The position numbers and the translations under genes are program-made. The notes below the pieces were generated by a model that worked only from the letters and a program-made list of their open reading frames with translations, did no database searches and was not told the DNA's origin. From Symsagittifera roscoffensis (lineage: Eukaryota; Xenacoelomorpha; Acoela; Convolutidae): 64,000 bases of DNA. Below, in pieces: positions 34,542-45,418 of this stretch. Within the stretch, counting starts at the first letter, position 1, and every line of letters begins with the position of its first letter. The DNA is taken from NCBI RefSeq assembly GCF_963678635.1, contig NC_087063.1:48743220-48807219 (forward strand), written 5' to 3'.

Positions 34542-34976
34542 ATGTCATTTAAAAACCTAGGAAATAAACAAACAATCGTTTTACACAATTGTGAAATAGA
34601 TAACAAAAAATACGATCTTGTAATCACACCACACACACAAACAGTTGGATATATCAGAACAAAACGACAAACACTAAAAAGAAAAATAATAACCAAACAA
34701 AGACAAATTACACGAAAAAGATTTTCCAAAAACCGCAACGCATTTTCAGAATCAGAAACCAGCAGTTTAGACGAACTTTATAAATTAAAAGAATCTATAG
34801 ATAAAAATTGCCCCATTCACGATCAATTATATTTTTCCGACTCAGAAACAACTTCAAATTCATCAAAAAGAGGAAAAAGAAGAATAAAAAAGCAATATAA
34901 ACACAAACCAGTACATTTATACAATTGTGGATCGATTTATTGTTCTCCAACCCTTGAACACAATCACTACCCCTAA
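34542..34976 (+). CDS. ORF1a, basic-acidic protein of unknown function
   Basis: 144 codons. The first half has NLGNKQTIVLHNCEIDNKKY then DLVITPHTQTVGYIRTKRQT and a strongly basic run, the second half Ser/Glu/Asp acidic patches (SESETSSLDELYK, YFSDSETTSNSS). The charge split suggests nucleic-acid binding plus an acidic partner surface; that is inference. It lies first in the element and is repeated downstream. The last 20 or so residues come from reading across the duplication boundary. An SDSE remnant occurs in copy A, so the ORF is an old part of the family. Confidence 0.5.
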   Translation: MSFKNLGNKQTIVLHNCEIDNKKYDLVITPHTQTVGYIRTKRQTLKRKIITKQRQITRKRFSKNRNAFSESETSSLDELYKLKESIDKNCPIHDQLYFSDSETTSNSSKRGKRRIKKQYKHKPVHLYNCGSIYCSPTLEHNHYP

Positions 34977-35167
34977 ATAAGATTAAGTAAGTTAACACCT
35001 TAACTTAGAATAGCCACGAGGAAGTAAAAATCATTCTTCGGAATCGATATATACCTTTCTCTCCAACCCTACATAAAAGACCCAAAGTAGGCTAACCAAC
35101 AAATCGTAAGGACTAACAGTCTAGAATTTTAAAATTACTAATAACAACCTTGCACCCCTCATCCTAA

Positions 35168-35550
35168 ATGTCACTGAACAATTTAGGAAATAAACAAACA
35201 ATCGTACTACACAATTGTAAAATAAATAACGAATTATACGATCTTGTAATTACACCGCATAAACAAACAATCGGATATATTCGCACAAAACGTCAAACAA
35301 TAAAAAAAAATTTAAAGCAAGCAAAGACAAATTACACGAAAAATATTTTCAAAGCGTAGAAACGCAGTCTCCGAATCAGAAGTCAGCAATTTAGATGCAC
35401 TCTACAAGCTAAAAGATACAGTAAATGAAAATTACCCAGTTCATGATCAATTATATTTTTCCGATTCAGAAGCTACATCATATTCATCAAAACAAGGATA
35501 AAGAAGAATAAAAAAGAAATACAAAAACAAACCAGTACGTTTATACAGTT
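35168..35550 (+). pseudogene. ORF1b, second copy of ORF1, frameshifted
   Basis: Starts like ORF1a (NLGNKQTIVLHNCKINNELY, then DLVITPHKQTIGYIRTKRQT), loses frame near 35340 and stops at 35359. The SDSE part follows in another frame. A second start may have become dispensable after duplication. Confidence 0.6.
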
Positions 35551-35607
35551 GGAACCAACCAATCAGACACATTGAACATTACGCACTGACAGTCATAAAA
35601 CGAAAAA

Positions 35608-36567
35608 ATGAGTCAAAGCCCAAGTGACGAAAGTCCAGACGAAGACTCGGTTTTCCCATTTATCATCATTTCACTCACTGAAGACAGAGAAAAAACCCAA
35701 TTTCGTCATAACCTAATCGCAAATATATTTGAACAAGGAATTCGCCCATGTAAAGCAGAATTCCTAGAAATAAAAATCAAAAGACAAATTGTCGACCATT
35801 ACTTAAAAGGAATATGTAACTTAACACAAAAATATGGAAATTACGCCATAGAACTCAGTATAACAAGAAACTTTCATGGCAATTATGTTATCCAAACAGA
35901 TGATGTCGATATAGAATTTTCAAAAGTATTCACAGAATACATTAAAAACAAACAACATCAAAATTCTCAGAGAGCAAATTCATTTTTCACTAACGATGTT
36001 TTTGCAATAATATATAATTATTTATCTATACTGGAAAAGAAAGAAACCAAAAACGCATCACCGGTTCAAACTTCAAGACACACAAAAGTAAGAAATGAAA
36101 ATGCCGCAATCTCAGCATTTTTAAACACAATCCGTGAAAATTTATCAAATAACGAAATTTCAGCAAATGTTAAACACGATTTACAAAAAATCTTAGCATG
36201 GTTTATAATAGACTGTTTAATACATTTAATTGCACAAGCAAGAAAAAATTTTAGACCCCAGAGTACAAATGACGACACTGTCATTGCCAAACAATCACAT
36301 TACGTTTGGGACCCTGAATGGTCTCATTCATTATTTCTGAATATTCCAATAGACATCTCAAGTCAAGCAATCAGTACAATAACTATTCACAAAGACTATA
36401 TAAAAATAATACCACTGACAATAGATGCAACACCTTTAAACTATAATTCATTCTTACTTAATAGACAACAAAATAATAGTTTAAACTCAACTCATGTACA
36501 ACAAGTTCACCAATACATCCAAATCTTACAACGCCAAAACCAAAGACTTCAATGTTACGCCAAGTAA
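35608..36567 (+). CDS. 319-codon ORF, probable Gag N-terminal/matrix-like protein, unrecognised
   Basis: An intact frame starting MSQSPSDESPDEDSVFPFII. It has mixed alpha/beta composition, a helix-prone centre (ISAFLNTIRENLSNNEISAN) and a Gln/Asn-rich end (QQVHQYIQILQRQNQRLQ). No domain I recognise. It lies between ORF1 and the capsid, where a matrix region would be. It is the longest open frame of copy B's gag-pol half, notable where neighbours are broken. It could equally be a separate accessory protein. Confidence 0.5.
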   Translation: MSQSPSDESPDEDSVFPFIIISLTEDREKTQFRHNLIANIFEQGIRPCKAEFLEIKIKRQIVDHYLKGICNLTQKYGNYAIELSITRNFHGNYVIQTDDVDIEFSKVFTEYIKNKQHQNSQRANSFFTNDVFAIIYNYLSILEKKETKNASPVQTSRHTKVRNENAAISAFLNTIRENLSNNEISANVKHDLQKILAWFIIDCLIHLIAQARKNFRPQSTNDDTVIAKQSHYVWDPEWSHSLFLNIPIDISSQAISTITIHKDYIKIIPLTIDATPLNYNSFLLNRQQNNSLNSTHVQQVHQYIQILQRQNQRLQCYAK

Positions 36568-36954
36568 CATTACAATCCACAGTTAAACCCTCGGTTGCTC
36601 CAAATTATTCACATATGGATTACCAAACATTTAGACCAATGACGAAACCACCACAAAAACAAAGAATATTTTACCAGAAATAATTTTGCAGGACACAATT
36701 ATAACTATGTAAATAGATCGCAAACATCTAAACCCCCTCGTACAAATCAGCATAATCGTTCATTTTCACAACGAGATAATCCCCAACAACGCAACAACCT
36801 AGATTAAATTACGAACCTCAAAATATTAATTTTTATTCACAAAACCCAGCAAACACTGATTATTATCAAACAACGCAAATGAAAAAAAATACAACTACCA
36901 TATTAATTACAACAACAGGAGATAACAAAAAACTAACTGACAAATTTCTCACAA
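36568..36954 (+). other. Low-complexity linker before capsid
   Basis: Asn/Gln/Pro/Thr-coding in broken frames; no gene supported. Confidence 0.4.
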
Positions 36955-37875
36955 ATGCCAATTGCCGCAGAATCACTACAAATGACTATGAAACCATACC
37001 TCATGGGTGGATCATCAATAACATCAAATAAACCACTATTGGTATTCACAGGCACAGACCCTGAATATTCTGTAGAAGACTATTTAAATGCAGTCACAGC
37101 AAATTTAATTTTATATATCGCACCTGAACCAATTAATACACCACTCCATCAAAATTGGATACATAGACGCACAGCGTTAATCCAAACAACACTTGATGGC
37201 GCAGCTTAGAAATAGTTTTCAGTTCTACCAATAGATATAAAAACAAATTGGAAAAGATTTACACAAGAATTCTCAAAAATGTTTGATTCTGAAAGGTATA
37301 AACAACACCAAAGAGTTTTATGCAATGAAATTCGCAGACAACCAAACAAAACAATTATACAATTGGCAGTTAGAATCGAAACACTAGTTCGAAAAGCATA
37401 TTCAATAAACACTCATGATTATAAAAACACGAAAATGACAGAAGTCTTAATGATGACTCCAACACCCCAATTAATAAAAATAGCTATAAAAAAGAGAGCA
37501 TCACACCCCTCATCAATTCGAGAACCAGATTTAGATTTCAGAAAACTAGTTGACAAATTAGAACAAGCAGAAATCACAATGAAACTTGAAGAAACAGAAA
37601 AACTCAAACTACAATACATTAATAGAATCGAAACAAATACCACACAAATAAACAACATTCACGATTCAGATGTAGACCTAACTGAAAAAATTACTCAAAT
37701 TTTGAACATATATGAGAAAAATCCCAATTTCAAAGGTAAACCAACTTTCGAGAAATGGTGTAATTATTGTCGAAGATACGGACATAGCCTTGCCGAATGT
37801 AGACAAAACAACAGGATAACCAAATTAAACCACAAAAGTACAAAGAACCAAACAAATCATTCTACCAATACATGA
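36955..37875 (+). pseudogene. Gag capsid and CCHC zinc knuckle
   Basis: Frames 36955-37209 and 37279-37875 together form a Ty3/gypsy capsid: FTGTDPEYSVEDYLNAVTAN, then HQNWIHRRTALIQTTLDGAA, NWKRFTQEFSKMFDSE, and RIETLVRKAYSINTHDYKNT. It ends in WCNYCRRYGHSLAEC, a CX2CX4HX4C knuckle (37759-37800). The capsid assembles the particle and the knuckle binds genomic RNA. A stop at about 37208 and nearby stops interrupt it; otherwise the frame is well kept. Confidence 0.85.
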
Positions 37876-38607
37876 AAAAGGATCAAAGTTTACCAAACAA
37901 AAATATACATAGTAATAACAGCTCTGGTAGACCACTCCCAAATAATTCAAACTACTCAAGAAAGCGATCACCCTACGACTCTAATTATAGAGGTAGATCA
38001 CCAGAACAAGGAAATTCACAAAATTTCTCACAAAACAGATATAGTCGATCAAATAGCCAAAATAACCAGCATAGAAACAACTATTCACGATTAAATTAAA
38101 ACAGAAGGGAATTTTTTGATACCAGTACCCATTCAAACTCTAGGAATAGACACTATTCAAACGACAGATCACGTAATTCATCATACAATATAAATAGAAA
38201 CTACTCGAATAACAGAAATAGAAGTTATTCAAATAACAGAAACCAACGTTACCAAAACAACAGATCAAGAAACAATTCCTATAACAGATCGAATTATCAA
38301 GTAAACAAAAACAATTACTAGAATAGGTCACGAAACAACTCACAAAATAGGAATCTCAACTGTAATAATCAAAGAAATTATTCTCAATCCCCTTATCGAA
38401 ACAACAATCGTTACCCTGATTCCCAACACAAATACAGAATTAACACGCCAAAACATCAGCGACAAATAATCAGGTACAAACAACTGAAGAAACAACTTCA
38501 GACCCCCTGGTATTGACAACACAGAAAGTACCGAACTACAATTAAATCACATTAATTGTGAATCAGCAGACAGCGAGAGTGATACAAATAACACTATCTC
38601 AGTTAAT
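37872..38607 (+). pseudogene. Asn/Ser/Arg-rich Gag C-terminal region
   Basis: Repetitive NNS, SRN and NRSYS-type sequence in frames at 37872-38099 and around 38100-38520, like an RGG/SR-type RNA-binding tail. Stops interrupt it. Matched by low-complexity sequence in copy A. Confidence 0.55.
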
Positions 38608-38910
38608 ATGATCACAGTCGAAAACGACTACAAACCCATTATACACGAACAACCATTTAGTTCACACATTTACAAAAATCAATCAGAACTTCTTCAAGAC
38701 TACTATACTAGACCCATAAGAAACGATCGATCAATTGAACAGAATGTAAACGAAATAAATTCATTAGTCAATAACGAAAAACAACGCTCAAGTACAAATC
38801 ACATTTACCAAAATATACAAAAAGAACAGCCAAGAAAAAAAAATTGGACAATCCCATTTCTCTTAGAAAGCCAAGAAGTAAAGAATTCTAACCACCCGAT
38901 CTTGAAATAG
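38608..38910 (+). pseudogene. Gag-protease linker
   Basis: A 100-codon frame with EQPFSSHIYKNQSELLQDYY and the conserved TIPFLLES block also visible in copy A. No domain recognised. Confidence 0.5.
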
Positions 38911-39290
38911 ATTTTTAAATTGATTTAGGAGCAGAATCAAATAATATTATTATACCTACTTGAAATGAAATCAAATCGTTACACCCAATCCTAACACCTA
39001 TAAAAACCGCCAGTAAATTAGCAACAGCACAAGGATCAACATTAGTAAAATACGGAAAAATCCAACTTCTCTTTGTTCCCAGTAGAACAATGGAACAGAA
39101 TAAAATACTAAATAAACCATTTAAACAAACATTTCACATTACAGACATAAAAGACAATATCATTGGCATACCATTTATAACTAAGTATATTCCCACAATT
39201 AACATTTTGAATAGCAAACTCCATATAAAAGATAAATACACAAGGAAAAAAAACACATCCTTAACATTCTTTCAAAGATTAAACAAATAA
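38911..39290 (+). pseudogene. Retropepsin-like protease, broken
   Basis: About 38919-38942 reads IDLGAESN where retropepsins have D-[ST]-G-A; the Asp codon is 38922-38924. A stop precedes it by one codon. The second half (39090-39290) has DIKDNIIGIPFITKYIPTIN, the usual hydrophobic-G strand. The protease would cut Gag-Pol. Leu in place of Ser/Thr next to the catalytic Asp is a likely inactivating change. Confidence 0.65.
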
Positions 39291-39810
39291 CCGCCATTTT
39301 TCTCCAAGTTTTACCCTATTTATAATCAGGAACAAAAATACCTGAAACCACTATCAGGAAATATATATAATTTTTCAATTAAACAAGTCCACTATTACGA
39401 TAAGAACCAAAACAAACAGCATTTCTTTATGTCAGACCTTGAATTTAAACCAATCCATAAACTTTTTAGAATCACATTCTCATCCATAAAATACATGAAA
39501 CATTCGAACTCAGATATTTTTTCATTACACTTATATAACAATTTTCCATACCAGATAACACTACCCTTAGGAATCTTAGGATACTGTGAAACAAATGCTA
39601 CAACTTCACCCACAAATGAAGTAGCATATCGAGTCAATATTATACTACAATAACTAGACATATGTCAATCCACAATTCTTGATGAAGAATTATCAAAAAA
39701 CAACATAAAAAGCAACAAAAAGAAACACTGTTTACTCCACAAAAACAACATATTTCAAACCAACGTTTAAAATATCACATTATACAGAAGAACAACAAAA
39801 GTTTCTAACA
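39291..39810 (+). pseudogene. Protease-RT linker
   Basis: The frame 39429-39653 starts MSDLEFKPIHKLFRITFSSI and has a copy A counterpart. Conserved between copies but with no known motif. Confidence 0.5.
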
Positions 39811-40735
39811 ATGTTTATTTTTCAACATTCCCAAATAACACAAAAAGAGTTCGATAAGTTAGCCGAATTGTTATTAAAATTTCCAACAGTTTATGCAACA
39901 TCCAAATTCGATGTTGGAAAAATTAGTTCATCATTACATTTACCTTTAAAACCTGACGCAGTTTTCAAAAAACAACGAGCAAGAAAAGTACCGATACATT
40001 TACAAGATAAAGTAAAACAGACTACTTGACATTTTAGAACAATATGAAATTATGTCACCAGTAAACAAAGAAGAACAACCAAAAGGTAATACTTTTATCA
40101 ACCCAGTTATCATCTTAGCTAAAGGAGAATCACTAAAAATCGTTCTAGATGCTAGATACCTCAATTCACTAATTGACTAAACTAAATGCAATTGGCCCAT
40201 TGAACCTATTCAAGTAATTCTAACCAATATAAATGGTAAATACTTCACAACCGCAGATATGAATAGTGCATACAATCAAATGCCACTAGATGAACAGTCA
40301 CGACGACTAACACAATTTGTTATTGGAAATCAACAATACGAATTAAATAGATTATTCTATGGTATTTCCATTGGACCAGCAGCTTTTTCAATTTTTATGA
40401 GTAAAATTTTTAGACCATTTATACCCAAAAAACATGCAATCACATACTTAGATGATGTTTTCATGCAATCACAAACGAAAGATAATTTTATAATTTAGAA
40501 CAATATCATCAAATACTCAAAAATGAAAACATGAAAGCAGCCCCAGACAAATCACACTTTTTCTTAACACGAGTAAAATTTCTTGGCCACATTGTTGAAA
40601 GTAACACTATAACTCCATTGAAATCGCGAATACACGCGATTCAGAAACTTCAACCACCCACAAAAAAAAAGAAAATCCAAGAATTCCTTGGAATGTTAAA
40701 TTTCTTAAGTAAATATGTATAAAAAATTCAATTAT
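39811..40735 (+). pseudogene. Reverse transcriptase, copy B
   Basis: N-terminal part 39811-40029, then another frame with KGNTFINPVIILAKGESLKI and VLDARYLNS (first catalytic Asp), TADMNSAYNQMPLDEQSRRL, GISIGPAAFSIFMSKIF and the YLDD active site (40445-40456). The thumb follows at 40531-40722 (VKFLGHIVESNTITPLKSRI). All three catalytic Asp positions are kept. Stops and shifts near 40029, 40179 and 40497 break the chain. It is a Ty3/gypsy RT. Confidence 0.88.
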
Positions 40736-41282
40736 ACTTAAGACCTTTCTATAACATCCTTAGACATCAAAATAACTTCGAATGGACCACCGAACATCAA
40801 ACAAGATTCGAAGAAATAAAAAATTGTTAACGAACAAATATCAAATACAATCCCTGATCCGAATTAACCGTTTTATGCAATGTGCGGTGCTTCAAACTTT
40901 GGCATCGGCGCAGCAATACTACAATCACACAGTGGAACAAACAAAATGAGTCTTATATCAGCAAATTCTCGCTTATTTACACAAGCTGAACTACGACTCT
41001 CTACTCTCATGAGAGAATGCACAGCTATAACATACACACTTACCGAATATAAATTTCTTATACTTGGATCTAAACATCCAACAATCCTATTTACAGATCA
41101 TAAACATATATTATTTCTCTTTACATAGATATCAAACCCAATCCATTGAGTTTATAGATTTCAGTTAATTTTAAGGAAATTCCCAAACTTACATATAGTT
41201 TGGACAGCAGGAAAAAATCTTGCACTACCAGATAAATTAAGTAGAAATAAACCACCTGAACTACTTACACAAAAAACTACAG
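40736..41282 (+). pseudogene. RNase H domain, copy B
   Basis: 40880-41128 reads MCGASNFGIGAAILQSHSGT (CDAS is expected at the start; here GAS), SANSRLFTQAELRLSTLMRE with its Glu, and ILFTDHKH. Change of the first Asp to Gly, as I read it, would impair catalysis. Upstream and downstream frames are broken. Confidence 0.75.
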
Positions 41283-41637
41283 TTGAAATACCACAAAACA
41301 TTAAATTATATCTTGCAAAAAAATGAAGCATCACCCAGATTGGAATGCAAAAGTGCAGTAAAAACTGATATAAATCAGTCACAAATAAATAACTTACAAC
41401 ATTTCCCACTCTATTTAGATTGTCAAAATAACTACTATGAAGTAGATCTATTAGGAACATCCACATTCAAACCAATTCCCTATTCACATTGGATAAGATA
41501 TAACACTCAACAAAAAACAATCAAACAACAACCACACATAAAAGACACCTTTCCATTTCCATTGATAGAAAAAGAAACTTTAACTGATGAAATAAATTTA
41601 TCGGGACCACCAATAAATAATTCAAAGTACACCAAAA
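41283..41637 (+). pseudogene. RNase H-integrase connection
   Basis: A 121-codon frame with FPLYLDCQNNYYEVDLLGTS and ETLTDEINLSGPPINNSKYT. Linker; counterpart in copy A. Confidence 0.55.
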
Positions 41638-42797
41638 ATGGAAGTTGAAAATTTTTTTCTACCACCAACAGAAAAAATTACAAAACAGTTATTACAGAAA
41701 TATCAAAACTTTGATCCCGTAATTCGCCAATTCAAATCATGGCACAAATTTAAAACAAAACCAACGAAAGCAGATACAACAATAATAGGAAAAAAACACT
41801 CCTCCGATACTTTAGAAAATACAAAAATACAACTATTAATGAAACCACAGACCTTTTGGAATATCAGACGCCCGATTTTAAAGTACCATGTCTCCCCCTC
41901 AGCATGATGCTAATAGCATTTGACATATCTCATACGCAACATACAAAAGGACACTCAGGATCAGAAAAGACATTTTACTTCCCAAATGCACCAACTTGGG
42001 TTAAAGTATTATGCAACGATTGCATAATATGTCAATTAAATAAACCTTATCCAAATCAAAAACAAATAGCAACAAAACAAGATTTTAAAGGACAAAGTCT
42101 ATATTTCAATCATAGAATTTCATTCGACACAAAAGGACCAATTTCACCATCCTCCGAAAAAAATTCTTATATTATGGTAATTGTTGATGCATTTACACAC
42201 TACGTAGCACTCAACCCAGTACCACATTGTAATGCTTACTACGCATACACAACATTTTACGAACTTTGGATAGCTAAATTCGGACTACCAGAAATACTAG
42301 TCACCGATAACGGCACAGAATTCATTAACAACGAAGTCATCACTTTATGCCACCCATATAATATCAAGCATAAACCACGTACATCTCATGCACCTTGGAC
42401 AAATGGATTAGTCGAAGATATGAACCGTTCACTACAAGAATACCTCAGTTGCATCATTAATGGAAATGATACACAATATACTGAATGGTCAACAGATGTA
42501 AAATTATTCCCATTATCCTATAATTCACAAAACGATATGGTTTTTAATCAAAAGCCACGAAAACCAATCATGTTTACAGCAAGCGCTCATAAAAAAGCAC
42601 AAGGTTATTGTCAACCCAACAAGGATTCAATTTGTTATAACCTACCGTTACACACACATGATGAAGACCACTTTCATCATCCACAAATTTTGAAATTAGC
42701 TTCCGGTACACATACCGAATGGATTATAAAAAGAGATAAAAAACACAATGAAATCTACCAAAAAGTAACAAAACAATTGTTACAAAGGCAAATATAA
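41638..42797 (+). pseudogene. DD35E integrase, copy B
   Basis: 41638-41907 gives the N-terminal part and 41856-42797 the rest in another frame. The HHCC finger shows SHTQHTKGHSG and CNDCIICQLNK. The catalytic core has SFDTKGPISPSS (Asp 42126-42128), VTDNGTEFINN (Asp 42306-42308) and NGLVEDMNRSLQEYL (Glu 42414-42416). Exactly 35 residues separate the second and third, the classical DD35E spacing. The long C-terminal part ends at KQLLQRQI. The 313-codon frame with all three catalytic residues is the best-kept enzyme of copy B; the N-terminal shift still makes it a pseudogene. Confidence 0.9.
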
Positions 42798-43389
42798 ATA
42801 ACCAAATTAATTCACGCTTCATGCCAGCCACAGACTTAAAAATTAGAACGTTTGTTTTAATACCTAATTTTACTACAAATAAAGGAATATCCAAAAAATT
42901 ACAACCACTTCGAAAAGGACCAAACCAAATAATTGATAAACCTATGAAGTAACATACAAACTTCTTGACTCCAGCGAGAAAGAAGTCATACAACATCGTA
43001 ACAACCTTTTACCTTATTATCCCAAGGAATACGCTCTTCACGAATTAACTCAATTATATTCTTTCACAGGCTTACACATAGTTCAAAATAACCCACAAAT
43101 AGAACAAAATCAACATGTTAATACTACCAAAAATACAAAAACAATTCAACAACAGAACATAGACCTCAACGATCAAACACACCAGAACAAAAAACACCTC
43201 ACAAAGAAAAGAAAAATAGAAAATTAACAGAAAAAATTTTACCACAAAATCAACAACAAAAATCCGAACATAGAGAATTATCACGTCTTAGAAGTCAACC
43301 ACGGAAAAACTATAAAACATTCATCCCATACTCTAAAATATTAAAGAAAATTGAATTTCAGAAACAACCTTGATTTAAGATTAGGGTGA
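42798..43389 (+). pseudogene. Integrase C-terminal GPY/F-like module
   Basis: In broken frames there is IRTFVLIPNF and KGISKKLQPLRKGPNQIIDK, the GPY/F-type module of Ty3/gypsy integrases, then an acidic/basic tail. Copy C (59679-59966) keeps an equivalent frame. Confidence 0.6.
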
Positions 43390-43966
43390 ATTTTTTTTTA
43401 AATCACTTTAAACCTTCACAATTCTGTAAAAACATGCTAAAAATTTTATCAATCAATTCTAATTCAAATTCAACCAATAGAAATCGTTCAAATTGTCACC
43501 TTGCTATCTCTAACACAAACTTATTTAGCCGATAGAAATTAATCTCCAGGCATATCTATAACTATAATTTTACAACCTCCAGGTCAAAAATAAGCAACTC
43601 ACTAAAACTTGACAATTAAAACAAACACCACTTCAATATTACAACCCTCCCCTATCAGATTATACAAAAACCAACAATATTTTCCCAATTCAGACCTCAA
43701 AAGCCCCCCAACCAAAATTAGCAAATTAGCTTAAAGTAAAAAAGACCCATGATCATTTGGCCTAAAGTACAAATATTTCAAAGATACCCCCATTTATTCA
43801 ACAAATGAAAACAATACAATGAAGACCTCCCGAACAACAATAAAACAGCTCTCAACAATTTTTCACGAAACTCAACCCACTTGTAAAAAAACAATAAATA
43901 ATCCGACCACACTTGATTTTCGCCTCAAAACTTTAAAAAATATTCGACGAACAAATCACTTCGTAA
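43390..43966 (+). other. Intergenic region between pol and the membrane ORF
   Basis: AT- and A/C-rich, stops in all frames. Possibly where a subgenomic promoter or splice acceptor for the env message lies; I see no clear signal. Confidence 0.4.
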
Positions 43967-44181
43967 ATGCTTCTTTCCATAATAGTTGATCGCATAAAAC
44001 AAAAACTTCTAAACATCTTCACAAAATTTTTCAATCTATTTCAAATTTTGATATACTTTTTCATTGAAATTTTTGAATTCATATTAATAATTTCTATCAT
44101 TTTTTGCAATCGTTTTTTAATTTTCTATTCCCTATTTGAGATATATCTCCAACTCTCTCAAATCCTTGACCACATCTACAG
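43967..44181 (+). CDS. Membrane ORF, exon 1
   Basis: Starts MLLSIIVDRIKQKLLNIFTK and is strongly hydrophobic, with two or three possible membrane segments. It runs up to a donor CAG|GTACGA. Reading on without splicing meets a stop five codons later. The copy C counterpart (63750-63999) has the same end, DHIY against DHLF, before the donor. Role unknown; a signal-anchor for the following mucin-like/env protein is plausible. Confidence 0.5.
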
Positions 44182-44227
44182 GTACGAATTCGTATAATCT
44201 ATCTAAATGATACGAACTTTTTTTCAG
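44182..44227 (+). other. Candidate 46-nt GT-AG intron
   Basis: GTACGAATTC at the start, CTAAAT-type branch sequence, and a run of T before CAG at the end. Copy C has same-length introns at 63704-63749 and 58623-58668. The bases after the acceptor (CGAACAGAT / AGAACAGAT) are also conserved. Confidence 0.65.
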
Positions 44228-44692
44228 TCGAACAGATATTTTTCTTTTATTCATAATTTTTTCACGTTTTTAATCTCCCTCATCATGACAATATGCAGAT
44301 GTATGAAAAAAGCAATAGTCACCTTTGCCCTAGCAACCATCCTCTTGATACTCTTTATTGAAGAATATTATAATAAACACAAATTTTCCAGAAAAAAATT
44401 AAAATTAAGATAATTTTCCAAAATTGCTAAACAACTACCACCAACCCAGCCCCCACCAACCACATCCCAAGAAAACCCAATAACACCCACAACTAAAAAC
44501 AATCCTCAAACATCATCACGCATTTCTTTTTAAGACAATCCATACACCTTTGAAGAACGACACGCACGCTTATCAGAACCACTAGAACCAGTTCATCGAA
44601 AAGCATCTTTAAGTGAACCAACATATACTTATTACCCACCCTGCAACAAGACCTCAACCCCAACTTATACCCCACCCTGCAAGAAGACCTCA
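44228..44692 (+). pseudogene. Membrane ORF, exon 2
   Basis: Carries a second hydrophobic segment, KKAIVTFALATILLILFIEE, then a Lys-rich and Pro/Thr-rich stretch and PYTFEERHARLSEPLEP. The copy C version (63220-63690) is open throughout; here a one-base shift near 44260 and stops near 44411 and 44532 break it. The segment is the best conserved part of the pre-env region between B and C. Confidence 0.6.
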
Positions 44693-45352
44693 ATGGAGTT
44701 AGACATATTAGCCAAAATCAAAATACACCTGATAGACATAGACAAATTATACACAGGCGAAGAAATAGAAATTTTCAAAACCCCCAGAGTTCATTTTATT
44801 ATACCTCAATCACCAACACCAACTACCTCAGAACTTTCAAGCAGTACACTACCAGAAACTCTCACAGTTCTTTCACAAAAAAGCATCACAAATATACCCT
44901 CAGACTACCTAGGTTCAACCCCCACATCACAACAAACCCGAGAAAACCCCTTTAATCCCCCAAACACCACAGAAAGACCACCATATTGGACAACACACTC
45001 ATTTACACAAGGTGAATCGAACATAGTAAATGAACCAATAGATATTTCTTCTGATACAACACTATCATCGTTACCAGAAACACTCTCACTTCCGTCAACA
45101 CCATCAATAAATCAAGTCTCACCAACACTTTTCCCCTTAAATTTTCCAAACAACCTCGACGCTAGATACCGAGAACAATCATCGTCAAATACCCTTTTAC
45201 GATTAGATTGGAATTTTTTCGTAGCACCTCTTCCACTATTTGGACAACATCAAGAAAGTAACCGACTCCATAAGTGGGCACTTAATAGATTACAATATAG
45301 ACAAGATATCCACGAAGATATCCGAGAGCATAACGTTCAAATACTTCAATAA
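44693..45352 (+). CDS. Mucin-like Pro/Thr/Ser-rich ORF upstream of env
   Basis: 219 codons, starting MELDILAKIKIHLIDIDKLY. Long P/T/S-rich stretches (SPTPTTSELSSSTLPETLTV) and the block NEPIDISSDTTLSSLPETLS, which occurs twice in copy C. The end (WALNRLQYRQDIHEDIREHN) leads towards the env part in another frame. Such composition suits O-glycosylation or disorder. It is probably the N-terminal portion of one large env precursor rather than a separate protein. Confidence 0.55.
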   Translation: MELDILAKIKIHLIDIDKLYTGEEIEIFKTPRVHFIIPQSPTPTTSELSSSTLPETLTVLSQKSITNIPSDYLGSTPTSQQTRENPFNPPNTTERPPYWTTHSFTQGESNIVNEPIDISSDTTLSSLPETLSLPSTPSINQVSPTLFPLNFPNNLDARYREQSSSNTLLRLDWNFFVAPLPLFGQHQESNRLHKWALNRLQYRQDIHEDIREHNVQILQ

Positions 45353-45418
45353 AACAGTCTTCAATTAAAGTTCGAAATCACAGTCAAACTTAATAATATT
45401 GTTCAACACCCTTTTCAC

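Larger units (their letters stand above)
34297..35550 (+). repeat. ~628-bp tandem duplication carrying ORF1
   Basis: 34297-34925 and 34926-35550 are two units, each starting TTGTGGATCGATTTA and holding one ORF1 copy. Landmarks give spacings of 626-630 bp. The first ORF1 runs over the boundary and ends in the second unit's leader. Confidence 0.9.

Noticed and set aside
42724-42996. Minus-strand hydrophobic ORF over the integrase end
   Set aside because: Antisense to the recognised integrase frame and Phe/Leu-rich only because the coding strand is A-rich.
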